Shown here piece by piece: positions 35,980-44,825 of a stretch of DNA of 64,000 bases. Positions within the stretch are counted from its first letter, which is position 1, and every line of letters begins with the position of its first letter. A program made the translations under genes and the position numbers. The DNA is from an uncultured Roseburia sp. (lineage in GTDB: Bacteria > Bacillota > Clostridia > Lachnospirales > Lachnospiraceae): contig CANPGM010000008.1 of the NCBI GenBank assembly GCA_947573605.1, positions 1-64,000 of the forward strand, in the 5' to 3' direction. The notes below the pieces were generated by a model, which saw only the letters and a list, made by a program, of their open reading frames with translations, had not been told where the DNA came from and searched no databases.

Positions 35980-36726
35980 TTACATTCCTCCATTGTTCGT
36001 TTCCGTATGTAATGGGGGCCAGTCCGGAAAATTTCCTTCCAGAACAGCATTGAAAATTCGTTTTTTCACACCCGGAAAGTCGTTATTTAACTGTCGAAGA
36101 ACATGTTTCACATATTCGCGCTTTGTAAAACCGTCCACTGGGCATGGATTTGAAATAACAGGCAGCCTGTACTTATTTGCAAAGCCTTTTAAATTGGCTT
36201 CCGGTGTATACATAAGCGGACGGATTACCGTTATCTCTGACTGTTCAAGATAAGTGACAGGCGGAAAGCAGTAAAACCTTCCTTCGAAGAACAGAGACAG
36301 CAGAGCAGTTTCAACCATATCGTCCATATGATGCGCATAGGCGGCCTTATTACAGCCAAGTTCTCTGATATAACGGTAGAAGGCTCCTTTTCGCAGCTTT
36401 GCACAGAGCGAACAGGGATTTTTTTCCTTTCGTTCTTCAAATAGAATTTTGGCGATATCGGTAGAGAGAACATGGTATATCACATCTAAATCCGCACATA
36501 GCTTTTTTACAGGCATTAAATCAAAATTATGAAACCCTAAATCTATGGTGACGGCAGTCAGTTCAAATCGGGCCGGATAAAATTTTCGAATGGAGGAAAG
36601 CGCATAAAGCAGCGAAAGAGAATCTTTGCCTCCTGAAATACCGACAGCAATATTATCGCCGGGTAATATCATATTGTAGTTATCAATTGCTTTTCTGGTA
36701 AAACTTAACAGTCGTTGTAATTCCAT
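35980..36726 (-). CDS. TtcA-like tRNA thiolation ATPase
   Basis: 248 residues. PP-loop SGGKDS at residues 31-36, a CxxC in NPCSLCAKLRKGAF and a third cysteine in VISNPCPVDGFTK, the arrangement used by TtcA to hold an iron-sulfur cluster for making 2-thiocytidine 32 in tRNA. HHMDDMVETALLSLFFEGR is the family signature. Shorter than Escherichia coli TtcA (about 310). Upstream of, and probably co-transcribed with, the Xer-type gene. Confidence 0.85.
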   Translation of the reverse strand: MELQRLLSFTRKAIDNYNMILPGDNIAVGISGGKDSLSLLYALSSIRKFYPARFELTAVTIDLGFHNFDLMPVKKLCADLDVIYHVLSTDIAKILFEERKEKNPCSLCAKLRKGAFYRYIRELGCNKAAYAHHMDDMVETALLSLFFEGRFYCFPPVTYLEQSEITVIRPLMYTPEANLKGFANKYRLPVISNPCPVDGFTKREYVKHVLRQLNNDFPGVKKRIFNAVLEGNFPDWPPLHTETNNGGM

Positions 36727-36785
36727 ATCTCTTTTCTATTTGGTGTTAATCAATGTCGTTTGAGAAAACAAATTCCATTTTCTTA

Positions 36786-36814
36786 TTGTATCTTTTTTCC
36801 AATCGTTTTATAAT
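36786..36814 (+). promoter_or_regulatory. Promoter for dtd
   Basis: TTGTAT (36786-36791), 17 bases, TATAAT (36809-36814). Leader of about 60 bases to the dtd ATG. Confidence 0.65.
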
Positions 36815-36880
36815 ATTATTCTGACAGAGAACTCAGTCACAGATTTCTTCAATCATTTATGGTTAAAAATGGAGGGAAAT

Positions 36881-37330
36881 ATGAAGTTTGTAGTTCAAAG
36901 AGTGACGTCTGCAACCTGCCATGTCGACGGGAAGCTGATTAGCGAAATCCACCGCGGTTTTGTCGTCTTTATAGGAATTTCCGACACAGACACAAAAGAA
37001 CTCGCCGATAAAATGATACATAAACTGCTTGGTCTGCGTATTTTTGAAGATTCCGACGGTAAAACGAATCTGTCTTTACAGGATGTAAAAGGAAGTTTGT
37101 TATTGATTTCACAGTTTACACTGTATGCAGATTGTAAAAAAGGAAACAGGCCGTCCTTTATCCGCGCGGGAAAACCTGATTATGCAAAGACCTTATACGA
37201 ATATATCATAGATAAATGCAAGCCGGAACTTCCGATTGTCGGTCAGGGAATCTTTGGCGCCGATATGAAAATTGCTCTGCAAAATGACGGACCGTTTACC
37301 ATAATTCTGGATTCCGATGAAATCTGTTGA
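36881..37330 (+). CDS. dtd: D-aminoacyl-tRNA deacylase
   Basis: 149 residues. Hydrolyses D-aminoacyl-tRNAs. Family signatures [40 protein letters not shown] and the C-terminal [11 protein letters not shown] are intact. ATG 36881 follows GGAGGG; the upstream ATG at 36869 precedes that site. The last 17 codons and the bases after the stop are duplicated in tandem directly downstream. Confidence 0.95.
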   Translation: MKFVVQRVTSATCHVDGKLISEIHRGFVVFIGISDTDTKELADKMIHKLLGLRIFEDSDGKTNLSLQDVKGSLLLISQFTLYADCKKGNRPSFIRAGKPDYAKTLYEYIIDKCKPELPIVGQGIFGADMKIALQNDGPFTIILDSDEIC

Positions 37331-37414
37331 AGTATCTAATTTCCATGCAAAATGATGGACCGTTTACCATAATCCTGGATTCCGATGAAATCTGTTGAAG
37401 TATCTGATTTTCAT
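37279..37414 (+). repeat. 68-bp tandem duplication of the dtd 3' end
   Basis: Unit 1 (37279-37346) covers the last 17 codons of dtd, its stop and 16 bases beyond. Unit 2 (37347-37414) repeats it with four differences: two synonymous changes in the codon part and two after the stop. In unit 2 the duplicated codons start with an ATG (37346-37348) and would read [17 protein letters not shown], but without a ribosome-binding site. Confidence 0.9.
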
Positions 37415-37490
37415 ATTATAACATAGTGCAGTGTGAGTTACAAGCATTTATTCGCAAAACACAAGTTTAACGAATAGTTATATCCAAATG

Positions 37491-37560
37491 AAATACTGAT
37501 CACAATGATTCTAATCCTTATGCAGTCGATTCTGCAGTTGCATCATTGTAATCAGTATTT
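37491..37560. repeat. 70-base branched inverted repeat between dtd and the kinase gene
   Basis: Outer arms 37491-37509 and 37542-37560 pair at 18 of 19 bases (one C-A mismatch). An inner TGCAG/CTGCA stem (37521-37536) makes it a two-tier stem-loop. A GTTTTTTAA run follows about 10 bases later. It separates convergent genes, so a terminator role is possible; a small structured RNA is an alternative. Confidence 0.65.
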
Positions 37561-37611
37561 GAAAAAATCGTTTTTTAATTTGTATTCCTGTGAAAGGGAC
37601 ATCAAATCGAT

Positions 37612-38238
37612 TTATTTTGAATTCAGGACCTCACGGAACTTCAGAATCATTTCAACACATCCGTCAACGCCAAGAATGCCGGAATCAAGACAAAGATCAT
37701 AACTTCTGGAGTCGCCCCATTTTTTACTGGTATAATAATTGTAATAGCTTGCACGCTGTTTATCGTTTTTATTCATCATATCTCTGGCTTTATTTTCAGT
37801 AAGGTTTGCACGTCTGCTGATATTTCGAATACGAAACTCCGTATTTGCCTTGATAAAAATATTAATTGAATCCGGATAGTCCGCAAGTGCGTAATCCGCA
37901 CAGCGGCCTACAATGACGCAGGATTCCCGATCCGCAATTTTCTTAATGGTTTCAAACTGGGCGAGAAATACTTTGTGATTGAGCGGCATATCTAAAAACG
38001 ACGCTGTCTGATATCCGTTTACGGAATAGGTATCCATTACAAGAGAATATAAAAAACTGCTTGTTGGCTTTTCATCATGATTTTCAAATATCTCTTCACA
38101 AAAACCGCTGTCTTTTGCGGCATGCTGAAGCAGTTCTTTATCATACAGCTTTACACCAAGTCTTTCCGCTAATCTTTTGCCGACTTCCAGCCCCCCGCTC
38201 CCAAATTCTCTGCCGATTGTATAAATATGATTCCCCAT
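37612..38238 (-). CDS. Cytidylate kinase-like family protein
   Basis: 208 residues. P-loop-type start IYTIGREFGSGGLEVGKRLAERLG with the family's GREFGSGG motif, and VIVGRCADYAL further on. These proteins resemble cytidylate kinase (CMP to CDP) but are a separate family with no proven substrate. ATG 38238 is spaced six bases from GGTGGG; the ATG at 38244 touches that site. Confidence 0.82.
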   Translation of the reverse strand: MGNHIYTIGREFGSGGLEVGKRLAERLGVKLYDKELLQHAAKDSGFCEEIFENHDEKPTSSFLYSLVMDTYSVNGYQTASFLDMPLNHKVFLAQFETIKKIADRESCVIVGRCADYALADYPDSINIFIKANTEFRIRNISRRANLTENKARDMMNKNDKQRASYYNYYTSKKWGDSRSYDLCLDSGILGVDGCVEMILKFREVLNSK

Positions 38239-38319
38239 AAACATCCCACCTTTACATTTTTTCTGTTTATAATACTATTATAATATATTTAAATGAAAAA
38301 GGAAAACAATTATTTGAAA

Positions 38320-39234
38320 TTAACGAATATTTTCCAATATTCGCTTGAAATAATCCGGCAGCGGTGCCGTTACTTCAAGATATTCTCTCGTTTTCGGATG
38401 AATAAAGCCGATCTTCATAGCATGAAGCGTTTGACCTTGCAGAGCAAACGGGCTTTTTCCGTTGGAATAAAGCGTATCCCCAAGCAGCGGATGTCCGATA
38501 GAGGCCATGTGTACACGTATCTGATGCGTTCTTCCTGTTTCCAGCCGAAACTCCATATAGGTATATTTGGAGAATCGTTCTAATACCGTATAATGCGTAA
38601 CGGCATCTTTTCCGTTTTTTTCATTGACCGCCATTTTTTTTCGATCTGTCGGATGACGTCCGATCGGCGCATGTATGACGCCATGATCATTTTTCACTAC
38701 ACCACAGACAATTCCGCGATAAGTTCGGTTTACGGAATGCGCTTTTATTTGTTCTGCAATAAACAGATGGCTTTCGTCATTTTTACAGACAATCAGCGAA
38801 CCTGTCGTGTCCATATCAATTCGATGTACAATACCGGGACGGATTTCACCATTGATACCGGAAAGACTGTCTTTACAATGAAATAATACGGCGTTTACAA
38901 GCGTGCCATTGCAATGCCCGGCAGACGGATGTACAACCATCCCTTTTGGCTTGTTTACAATCAGTAAATCATTGTCCTCATATAGAATATCAAGCGGAAT
39001 ATTTTCAGGCAATATTTCTGTTTCCACAGCATCCGGAATTTCTATTTGTATCGTATCTTTGGCCTTTAACCGGTAGTTTGCTTTTTCGGACTTTCCGTTT
39101 ACTGTCAGGCTTTTGTTTTTGATTAACTTCTGTACAAAAGAACGGGATTGATCCGAACCTAAAAAAAGGCTGGTATATCTATCCAGCCGTTCTCCCTCAT
39201 ATTGATGTTCTACTACAAATGTTTCAATCTGCAT
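38320..39234 (-). CDS. rluD: RluD-type pseudouridine synthase
   Basis: 304 residues. S4 domain at the N-terminus (RLDRYTSLFLG), catalytic Asp in HRIDMDTTGSLIVCKN, and ETGRTHQIRVHMASIGHPLLGD. Directly downstream of lspA with 14 bases between, the common Firmicute lspA-rluD pair; the Bacillus homologue is YlyB. Target inferred as 23S rRNA. GGGAAG precedes the start. Confidence 0.92.
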   Translation of the reverse strand: MQIETFVVEHQYEGERLDRYTSLFLGSDQSRSFVQKLIKNKSLTVNGKSEKANYRLKAKDTIQIEIPDAVETEILPENIPLDILYEDNDLLIVNKPKGMVVHPSAGHCNGTLVNAVLFHCKDSLSGINGEIRPGIVHRIDMDTTGSLIVCKNDESHLFIAEQIKAHSVNRTYRGIVCGVVKNDHGVIHAPIGRHPTDRKKMAVNEKNGKDAVTHYTVLERFSKYTYMEFRLETGRTHQIRVHMASIGHPLLGDTLYSNGKSPFALQGQTLHAMKIGFIHPKTREYLEVTAPLPDYFKRILENIR

Positions 39235-39248
39235 CGTATCTTCCCTGT

Positions 39249-39791
39249 CTATTTATTCCATGACGGAAAAACCTTCTCATAATCTTCGTCTTTATAATAA
39301 AATAAACCGAGCACAATCATAGACGCTGCCGCTGCAACATCATAAATATCCGCTACGTTAAAGATCGGAAAATCAATGAAACTAAAATAGAAAAAATCTA
39401 CTACGTATCCGTTTATGACACGATCAATTAAGTTCCCAATAGCGCCTGAAAAAAATAATATACATATGAGATCCAGAAAACGATAACGGGGTTCTTTTGG
39501 CACTTTTTTTAGATAAAAATAACACAATAGAACCAATGCTGCTAATGTAAGTATAATAAATAACGAGATTTTTCCCTGTAACAGTCCGAATGCCGCTCCG
39601 CGGTTTTCCAGATATCTGAGTTCAAAAACGCCGTCCCAAATCACAAACGGAGCCTGATTCTTAAGATGCGTAACGGCAAGCCATTTGGTATAATGGTCAA
39701 ATCCTATCAGCAGAGCCGCGATTATAAGCCCTATTACTGCTTTCCTTATCTGATATAAAGATTCCGACTGTGTTCTTCCATTCTTCTCCAT
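39249..39791 (-). CDS. lspA: Lipoprotein signal peptidase
   Basis: 180 residues, four membrane spans. Aspartic protease that cuts prolipoproteins before the lipidated cysteine. Catalytic aspartates are in GAIGNLIDRVINGYVVDFF and FPIFNVADIYD; the LENRGAAFGLL signature is intact. Its substrates include the DacF-like lipoprotein encoded at 45.3-46.3 kb. Between aroB and rluD. Confidence 0.95.
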   Translation of the reverse strand: MEKNGRTQSESLYQIRKAVIGLIIAALLIGFDHYTKWLAVTHLKNQAPFVIWDGVFELRYLENRGAAFGLLQGKISLFIILTLAALVLLCYFYLKKVPKEPRYRFLDLICILFFSGAIGNLIDRVINGYVVDFFYFSFIDFPIFNVADIYDVAAAASMIVLGLFYYKDEDYEKVFPSWNK

Positions 39792-39810
39792 CCTGTCTCC
39801 AGCTCTTTCC

Positions 39811-40911
39811 TTACTTTGTTTCTCTTAATATATAACGAATACCGGATAAAATCTGCGCATCTGTCAAATTCCTGTTTATATAAGCAGTTCCGGGTTTTTC
39901 CAGCAACACAAATTTTATCTGAGATCCTACCATTTTTTTGTCCAGCTTTGTAGCCTCTAAAATCTCTTCCGCACAAAAGTCCGTAATGTGCGTCTTTAAT
40001 CCAAAATCGGCTACGGTCTGTTCGATATATGCAAGTTCATCCTGGGTAAGATGAGAAAGCTGACAGGAAATATACGAAGCCGCGACGATTCCAAGTCCGA
40101 CACATTCCCCGTGAAGCAGCCTGAAACCCGATAATTTTTCGATAGCATGTCCGATTGTATGTCCGAAATTAAGCAACGCACGCTCTCCCATTTCTTTCGG
40201 ATCACGTTCTACTACCGCTCTTTTAATATCGCAGCTTTGGTATATCATCTCTTCCAAAATCGGATATTCCAGTCTTAAAATGGCATCATAATGCGTTCTC
40301 ATCCAGTTGAAATAATCCACGTTTTTTATCAGACCATGTTTTAGTATTTCACCGAACCCGGATACCAGCTGTTCTTTCGGCAGTGTCCGCAGTACGGAGA
40401 GATTCATGTAAACAAGTTTCGGCATATAGAATGCGCCGACCATATTTTTATACTGCAAAAAATCTACACCGGTTTTTCCGCCGATGCTGCTGTCAACCTG
40501 AGAAAGAAGCGACGTAGGAACCTGAATAAAATCAACGCCTCTTAAATAGGTAGCCGCGGTAAAACCGGTTAAATCACCGACTACACCGCCTCCGAGCGCA
40601 ATTAAAAGATCATGACGATCAAAGCGATGCTGTATTAAAAATTCGTAGACACTGTTTACAGTAGAGATATTCTTCTGTTCTTCTCCCGCAGGAAACGCAT
40701 ATAAAAACACCTGTTTGAAATTTTTTCTTATTTCTTCAACTACTTCTTCACCGTATATTTTTGACACATTTGTATCCGAAATAATAGCTATCTTAATATT
40801 GGATGGATATCCAAGCTCCGCAATTTGCCCGGAAAGTTCGGAAAAATTTTGTTGCAGCCGAATATGATAAAGAATGGTTCCATCTTTTTTTACAGGTAAA
40901 ATTTTTGACAT
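39811..40911 (-). CDS. aroB: 3-dehydroquinate synthase
   Basis: 366 residues. NAD- and metal-dependent second step of the shikimate pathway. Motifs: FPAGEEQKNISTV, ALGGGVVGDLTGFTAATYLRG, QVPTSLLSQVDSSIGGKTGVD, and the metal ligands in GERALLNFGHTIGHAIE and LLHGECVGLG. No other aro gene is adjacent. GGAGG precedes the ATG. Confidence 0.96.
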   Translation of the reverse strand: MSKILPVKKDGTILYHIRLQQNFSELSGQIAELGYPSNIKIAIISDTNVSKIYGEEVVEEIRKNFKQVFLYAFPAGEEQKNISTVNSVYEFLIQHRFDRHDLLIALGGGVVGDLTGFTAATYLRGVDFIQVPTSLLSQVDSSIGGKTGVDFLQYKNMVGAFYMPKLVYMNLSVLRTLPKEQLVSGFGEILKHGLIKNVDYFNWMRTHYDAILRLEYPILEEMIYQSCDIKRAVVERDPKEMGERALLNFGHTIGHAIEKLSGFRLLHGECVGLGIVAASYISCQLSHLTQDELAYIEQTVADFGLKTHITDFCAEEILEATKLDKKMVGSQIKFVLLEKPGTAYINRNLTDAQILSGIRYILRETK

Positions 40912-40924
40912 AGTTCCTCCATTT

Positions 40925-41677
40925 TTATATTCCGTAAAGCCGATAACGGATTTTCAATCGACCTTTGTTCGTTGTGCCGTTTTCCGAAACAAATTCGAAT
41001 CTTCCGAATCCTCTTACCGATATGACTTCGTCCTGCTTGCATCGATAAGCCGAATTACTTGTAACCCGTCCGTTAATATAGACTTTTTCGGACTGAATCA
41101 GCTCTGCGGCCTGTGTTCTGGATAGCTTATAAACACAGGCGATAATACTGTCAATTCGATTTGAGGCCACAATATCGTCTTTTACCGTAAATTCCGGTTT
41201 AAGATCGACCAAGTTCCCTTCCATATATTCGGTCTTTACGGCTGTGTGTTTGATTTTGTCTAAATGCATAAGAAAATAATCTGCGGCATTTTCTTCACAT
41301 ATCATAAAATACTCATCTTTTGCAATAAAAATATCTCCAATTTTAGAACGCTCCATCCCCAGGTTCATGACGGCGCCCAGAATATCACGATGTCCTAATT
41401 TTTCGGCAAATTTAGGATGAGAAGGTGTAATTTTTATAATTCGAATCGGATAATGCCATTCATAATAAAGAGCATCAGGAATAAAAGCTATTATCTGACG
41501 CTCCGCAAAATCAACTCCGCCGAAAGCCTGCGTCCCCGTTTCTAACAGTCTTTCACATTGATGATAAATATTTAATTCATTCAAATTTAGAAAATCACTG
41601 AATAAAACAATTCCCTTACGATTTGCCTGTTTTGATAAATCCAGTAATCTTTTTTTACAAAGTTCATCTTCATTCAT
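40925..41677 (-). CDS. ylmH: YlmH family S4-domain RNA-binding protein
   Basis: 250 residues. The C-terminal S4 domain (about 170-235, DSIIACVYKLSRTQAAELIQSEKVYINGR) and the upstream YlmH domain are recognisable. In Bacillus, YlmH acts in ribosome rescue and lies in the division-associated ylm cluster. Here it sits next to sepF and yggS as there. Ribosome-binding site weak. Confidence 0.88.
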   Translation of the reverse strand: MNEDELCKKRLLDLSKQANRKGIVLFSDFLNLNELNIYHQCERLLETGTQAFGGVDFAERQIIAFIPDALYYEWHYPIRIIKITPSHPKFAEKLGHRDILGAVMNLGMERSKIGDIFIAKDEYFMICEENAADYFLMHLDKIKHTAVKTEYMEGNLVDLKPEFTVKDDIVASNRIDSIIACVYKLSRTQAAELIQSEKVYINGRVTSNSAYRCKQDEVISVRGFGRFEFVSENGTTNKGRLKIRYRLYGI

Positions 41678-41683
41678 AATACA

Positions 41684-42184
41684 TTATATTCCGCTGGTAT
41701 CAAGCGAGTCTACAAGATTTAAAAAATCTCCCGAAATATCGACCGAAGCCGGTGTAAGCACAAGTATGTAATTGGATACCTTCTGCAGTTTTCCGTCGAT
41801 TGCATAGGTAGCGCCTGCCGTAAAATCAATAATCCTTTGAGAAATCTGTACATCCAGTCCCTCAACATTCAGGATAACCGTACAATTATTCAAAAGCGTA
41901 TCCGTAATCTCCCTTGCATCTTCCATTGTGACCGGTTTAATTACGCATACTTCCATGCCGTTTGCCGTCTGTCTTTTAGACGGGCGAATCGGCGTTACCT
42001 TTGCAGCTGATTTTGCCGGCTTTTCTTTATAGTCGTCTTCAAAGGAGCGCTCCTTTTTCGGTTTTGGCGAAGACTTTTGTTTAACGGGAAGCTCCTCTTC
42101 CTCCTCATAATCATCGTTATAAAAGTCATCATCGTCGTCGGGGTTCAGCCGCATGACGTTTAAAAATTTATCAAGAAAACTCAT
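41684..42184 (-). CDS. sepF: Cell division protein SepF
   Basis: 166 residues. FtsZ-binding protein that tethers and aligns the division ring. An N-terminal short amphipathic helix (MSFLDKFLNVMRL) for membrane binding, an acidic/basic linker (about 15-70), and the SepF core MEVCVIKPVTMEDAREITDTLL to VILNVEGLDVQISQRIIDFTAG. GAGGAG precedes the start. Confidence 0.93.
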   Translation of the reverse strand: MSFLDKFLNVMRLNPDDDDDFYNDDYEEEEELPVKQKSSPKPKKERSFEDDYKEKPAKSAAKVTPIRPSKRQTANGMEVCVIKPVTMEDAREITDTLLNNCTVILNVEGLDVQISQRIIDFTAGATYAIDGKLQKVSNYILVLTPASVDISGDFLNLVDSLDTSGI

Positions 42185-42217
42185 TCAATATACTCCTCAT
42201 TACAACTTGGAAACGTT

Positions 42218-42916
42218 TCATTTTCTGCTGTAATTCCGTTCTCCAAAAATTCCGGTTCCGATTCGAACCATTGTAGCGCCTTCTTCAATTGCTGTCATAT
42301 AGTCGTTAGTCATACCCATTGACAGAATACGCATAGATACATTATCTATGTTTTTATTTGTTATGTCAACAGATAATTGCTTAATTTTTCGAAAATAAGG
42401 GCGGTTATCTTCCGGATTTTCAACATATGGCGCAATTGTCATAAGACCCTCAATTTTTATGTTTTCCAATTCTGCAATTTCTTCTGTCAGTAAGATGGCA
42501 TCTTTCGCTGAAATTCCAAATTTTGTCTCCTCCTCGGCAATATTGACCTCTACCAGAATCGGAACCGTAATGCCCTGTTTTTTTGCCTGAATATTAATTT
42601 CTTCCGCCAGACGGTAGGTGTCTACCGAGTGGATTAAAGCGACGCGATTTCCCACTACATTTTTTACTTTATTCCGCTGCAAATGACCGATCATATGCCA
42701 CTCGATATCTGCTGGCATTTTATCGACTTTATCAAGAAGTTCCTGAACTTTATTTTCACCGAAGCAGCGAATCCCTTCCTCATACGCTTCCAAAAGAAGT
42801 TCTATTGGCTTTGTTTTACTGACGGCGATTAAAGTGACTTCGCTCCTGTCCCGTCCTGCGTTTTTACATGCCTTTTGAATATTTTCCTCTACTCTTCTTA
42901 AGTTTTCCGCTATCAT
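42218..42916 (-). CDS. yggS: YggS family pyridoxal phosphate homeostasis protein
   Basis: 232 residues. PLP-binding single-barrel protein; the Schiff-base lysine is in TLIAVSKTKPIELL, with WHMIGHLQRNKV, IHSVDT and LSMGMTNDYMTAIEEGATMVRIGTG-type motifs. Regulates PLP and amino-acid balance. Start 42916 follows GAGAGGAACT; the in-frame ATG at 42928 is the module decoy (MRGTM) and the one at 42949 lies before the stem. Confidence 0.93.
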   Translation of the reverse strand: MIAENLRRVEENIQKACKNAGRDRSEVTLIAVSKTKPIELLLEAYEEGIRCFGENKVQELLDKVDKMPADIEWHMIGHLQRNKVKNVVGNRVALIHSVDTYRLAEEINIQAKKQGITVPILVEVNIAEEETKFGISAKDAILLTEEIAELENIKIEGLMTIAPYVENPEDNRPYFRKIKQLSVDITNKNIDNVSMRILSMGMTNDYMTAIEEGATMVRIGTGIFGERNYSRK

Positions 42917-42931
42917 AGTTCCTCTCATTCT

Positions 42932-42945
42932 GCCGCAATTGCAGC
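42932..42945 (-). promoter_or_regulatory. GCTGC stem plus GAATGAGAGG module (before yggS)
   Basis: Read on the minus strand: GCTGC-AATT-GCGGC (one T-G pair), then AGAATGAGAGGAACT and the yggS ATG at 42916. It fills the gap after the HlyD-like gene. Confidence 0.6.
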
Positions 42946-42955
42946 CCATCCTCTT

Positions 42956-44359
42956 TTATTTAATCAGTTCGTTCTCTTTTACTTTCGTTCCGTCAAGCGC
43001 AATATGATCGTAAAGAGAAATTCCATAGTCGGTTCCCGTTTTTACAATCGTATATTCTTCATTCTGGTAAAGGACATCTATTTGTTTGAAAACAGCATAA
43101 CCCTTATTAATATTATAGACTCCTTTTATCGTAGCGGTATCCTTTCCGACTATATAGAAATCTCCCGAATCCTGTTTTAACAGACGTTCTCCGGCTTTTA
43201 CATATTCACTGTCAATGTAACAATAATCCTCGTTTTCATAGTAAATTGTCGGACTCAGAAATACGGTCGAGCGGTTTCCCTGGTCGTCAAAACGTTCCAC
43301 AAGCAGGCCGTCGTTGTCTGAATCGCCGCCTTTCAAAAAATATTCTTTCGGAATGGTGTAAAATTCCTTTTCGGTAATAGCGGTATTCGGAATTTTTAAT
43401 CCGTTTTCTTCCGCCAGTAAAAGTTCGATTTCCAAATAACGGTCGGAGGCATATCGAACCATTGAATTCTTCAGGGAAAGGATCAGGTAACAGGCGCCGT
43501 CTTTTTGGCGAATGGTATAGTTGACGTACATTTCTTTGGCATCTTTAATAAAGCGAATATGTATGACATCTTTATTTGAAAGACTTTCCGCCAGCCCTTC
43601 GGGGATTGGCAGGATAATATTCCAGTTTTCGCTTACGATTATCTTATAGGCGTTTTCTCCCGCAGCTATCTCTGTTCTGACTTTCAGATTTGCTTTATCA
43701 TAGGCAGACTTATCAAACATACTGTCGTTAAAATTGTCTGTTGTTACATTTTCATATCCGTCTGCATAATAGGCAATAATGCCGGGTTCCGCTGCATATA
43801 CTTTGTGAAACGTATGGTTTCCCTCCGCTTCCGCAGCATATTCCGAAATACTGCTTAATGCATCGAGACTTAAAGCTTCGTTTAAAACAGAATTGATATC
43901 GTCTTTAAATGTATATGCATTATAATAACTCTGTGCCTGGTAGGTGTTACGGAAATGTTCAATTTTTTCCGAGATTTCGGAAGAAACTTTTTTGCTGATT
44001 CCGGAGGCATCCTGACTGGCCTGATTGATGCGTTCCGCAATCGTTCCGCTTTCATCTATGGAATACAACAGACTTCCATAACCTACTCTGGAATTTTCTT
44101 TTACATAATAATTCAGCGAACCGGTATACTCAGACGAGTAGACTTTTTCTTCTCTGACCGCCAGCCCGACATAGATATTATTAGCGGCGATGGTTCCCTG
44201 CTCTACTTCATAGACGGATATATGTGTTTCTGTTAAATAAGAAAAAACATTAAACACCAGATAAATAAAGATAAAAACAAAAACTATAATACCGATATTG
44301 ATTCGAAACGGTTTTCGGTATTTTACGACGTTCCCTTTTTTTTTCAAAAAAACCTCCAT
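42956..44359 (-). CDS. HlyD-like membrane-anchored protein in the sepF cluster
   Basis: 467 residues. One N-terminal membrane span (about 20-42), then an extracellular region with a split biotinyl-lipoyl-like domain (VEQGTIAANNIYVGLAVREEKVYSSEYTGSLNYYV) interrupted by a helical hairpin (about 115-165), as in HlyD/MacA adaptors. A C-terminal part has repeated beta segments. No exporter gene is adjacent, and it sits upstream of yggS-sepF-ylmH, so a cell-envelope or division role is more likely than efflux. Ribosome-binding site not obvious. Confidence 0.68.
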   Translation of the reverse strand: MEVFLKKKGNVVKYRKPFRINIGIIVFVFIFIYLVFNVFSYLTETHISVYEVEQGTIAANNIYVGLAVREEKVYSSEYTGSLNYYVKENSRVGYGSLLYSIDESGTIAERINQASQDASGISKKVSSEISEKIEHFRNTYQAQSYYNAYTFKDDINSVLNEALSLDALSSISEYAAEAEGNHTFHKVYAAEPGIIAYYADGYENVTTDNFNDSMFDKSAYDKANLKVRTEIAAGENAYKIIVSENWNIILPIPEGLAESLSNKDVIHIRFIKDAKEMYVNYTIRQKDGACYLILSLKNSMVRYASDRYLEIELLLAEENGLKIPNTAITEKEFYTIPKEYFLKGGDSDNDGLLVERFDDQGNRSTVFLSPTIYYENEDYCYIDSEYVKAGERLLKQDSGDFYIVGKDTATIKGVYNINKGYAVFKQIDVLYQNEEYTIVKTGTDYGISLYDHIALDGTKVKENELIK

Positions 44360-44526
44360 GCCGTAATATTACACGGCTCTGCGATACCAACCAATGTCAG
44401 CGATATATAAGCTAACAGAATTTATTCTATCATTTTAGGACGCGAAAAACAACTTCTTCATATAGAATATTTTTCGTATAATTTTAAATTTTTTGCCAAC
44501 AATAGTAGAAAAGGAGGAATTACATC

Positions 44527-44739
44527 ATGAAAACAAACTGGTTGGATTATACGTTACTCACTTTAGTTATTATCGGCGCCGTAAACTGGGGCCTGATTGG
44601 ATTTTTCCGAATTGACCTGGTAGCGCTTGTTTTCGGAGACATGACATGGTTCTCAAGAATTATTTATGCCATTGTCGGAATTGGCGGATTGTATCTGATC
44701 AGCCTGTACGGAAGAATCAGATCCGGCGGCGAGGCATAA
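44527..44739 (+). CDS. DUF378 small membrane protein
   Basis: 70 residues with two membrane spans and the DUF378 pattern WLDYTLLTLVIIGAVNWGLIG, FRIDLVALVFG and RIIYAIVGIGGLY. Function unknown. AAGGAGG precedes the start. Monocistronic, followed by a strong terminator. Confidence 0.85.
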   Translation: MKTNWLDYTLLTLVIIGAVNWGLIGFFRIDLVALVFGDMTWFSRIIYAIVGIGGLYLISLYGRIRSGGEA

Positions 44740-44765
44740 AGGAAAAAGATATCTTTTCACACAAA

Positions 44766-44800
44766 AAAGGTCTTAAGTGCTTTTATGACTTAAGACCTTT
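44766..44800 (+). terminator. Bidirectional intrinsic terminator
   Basis: A 13-bp perfect stem AAAGGTCTTAAGT (44766-44778)/ACTTAAGACCTTT (44788-44800), flanked by A-runs on the left and ATTTCT on the right, between convergent DUF378 and P-loop genes. Confidence 0.85.
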
Positions 44801-44825
44801 ATTTCTGCTTTTAAATGTTCGATTA

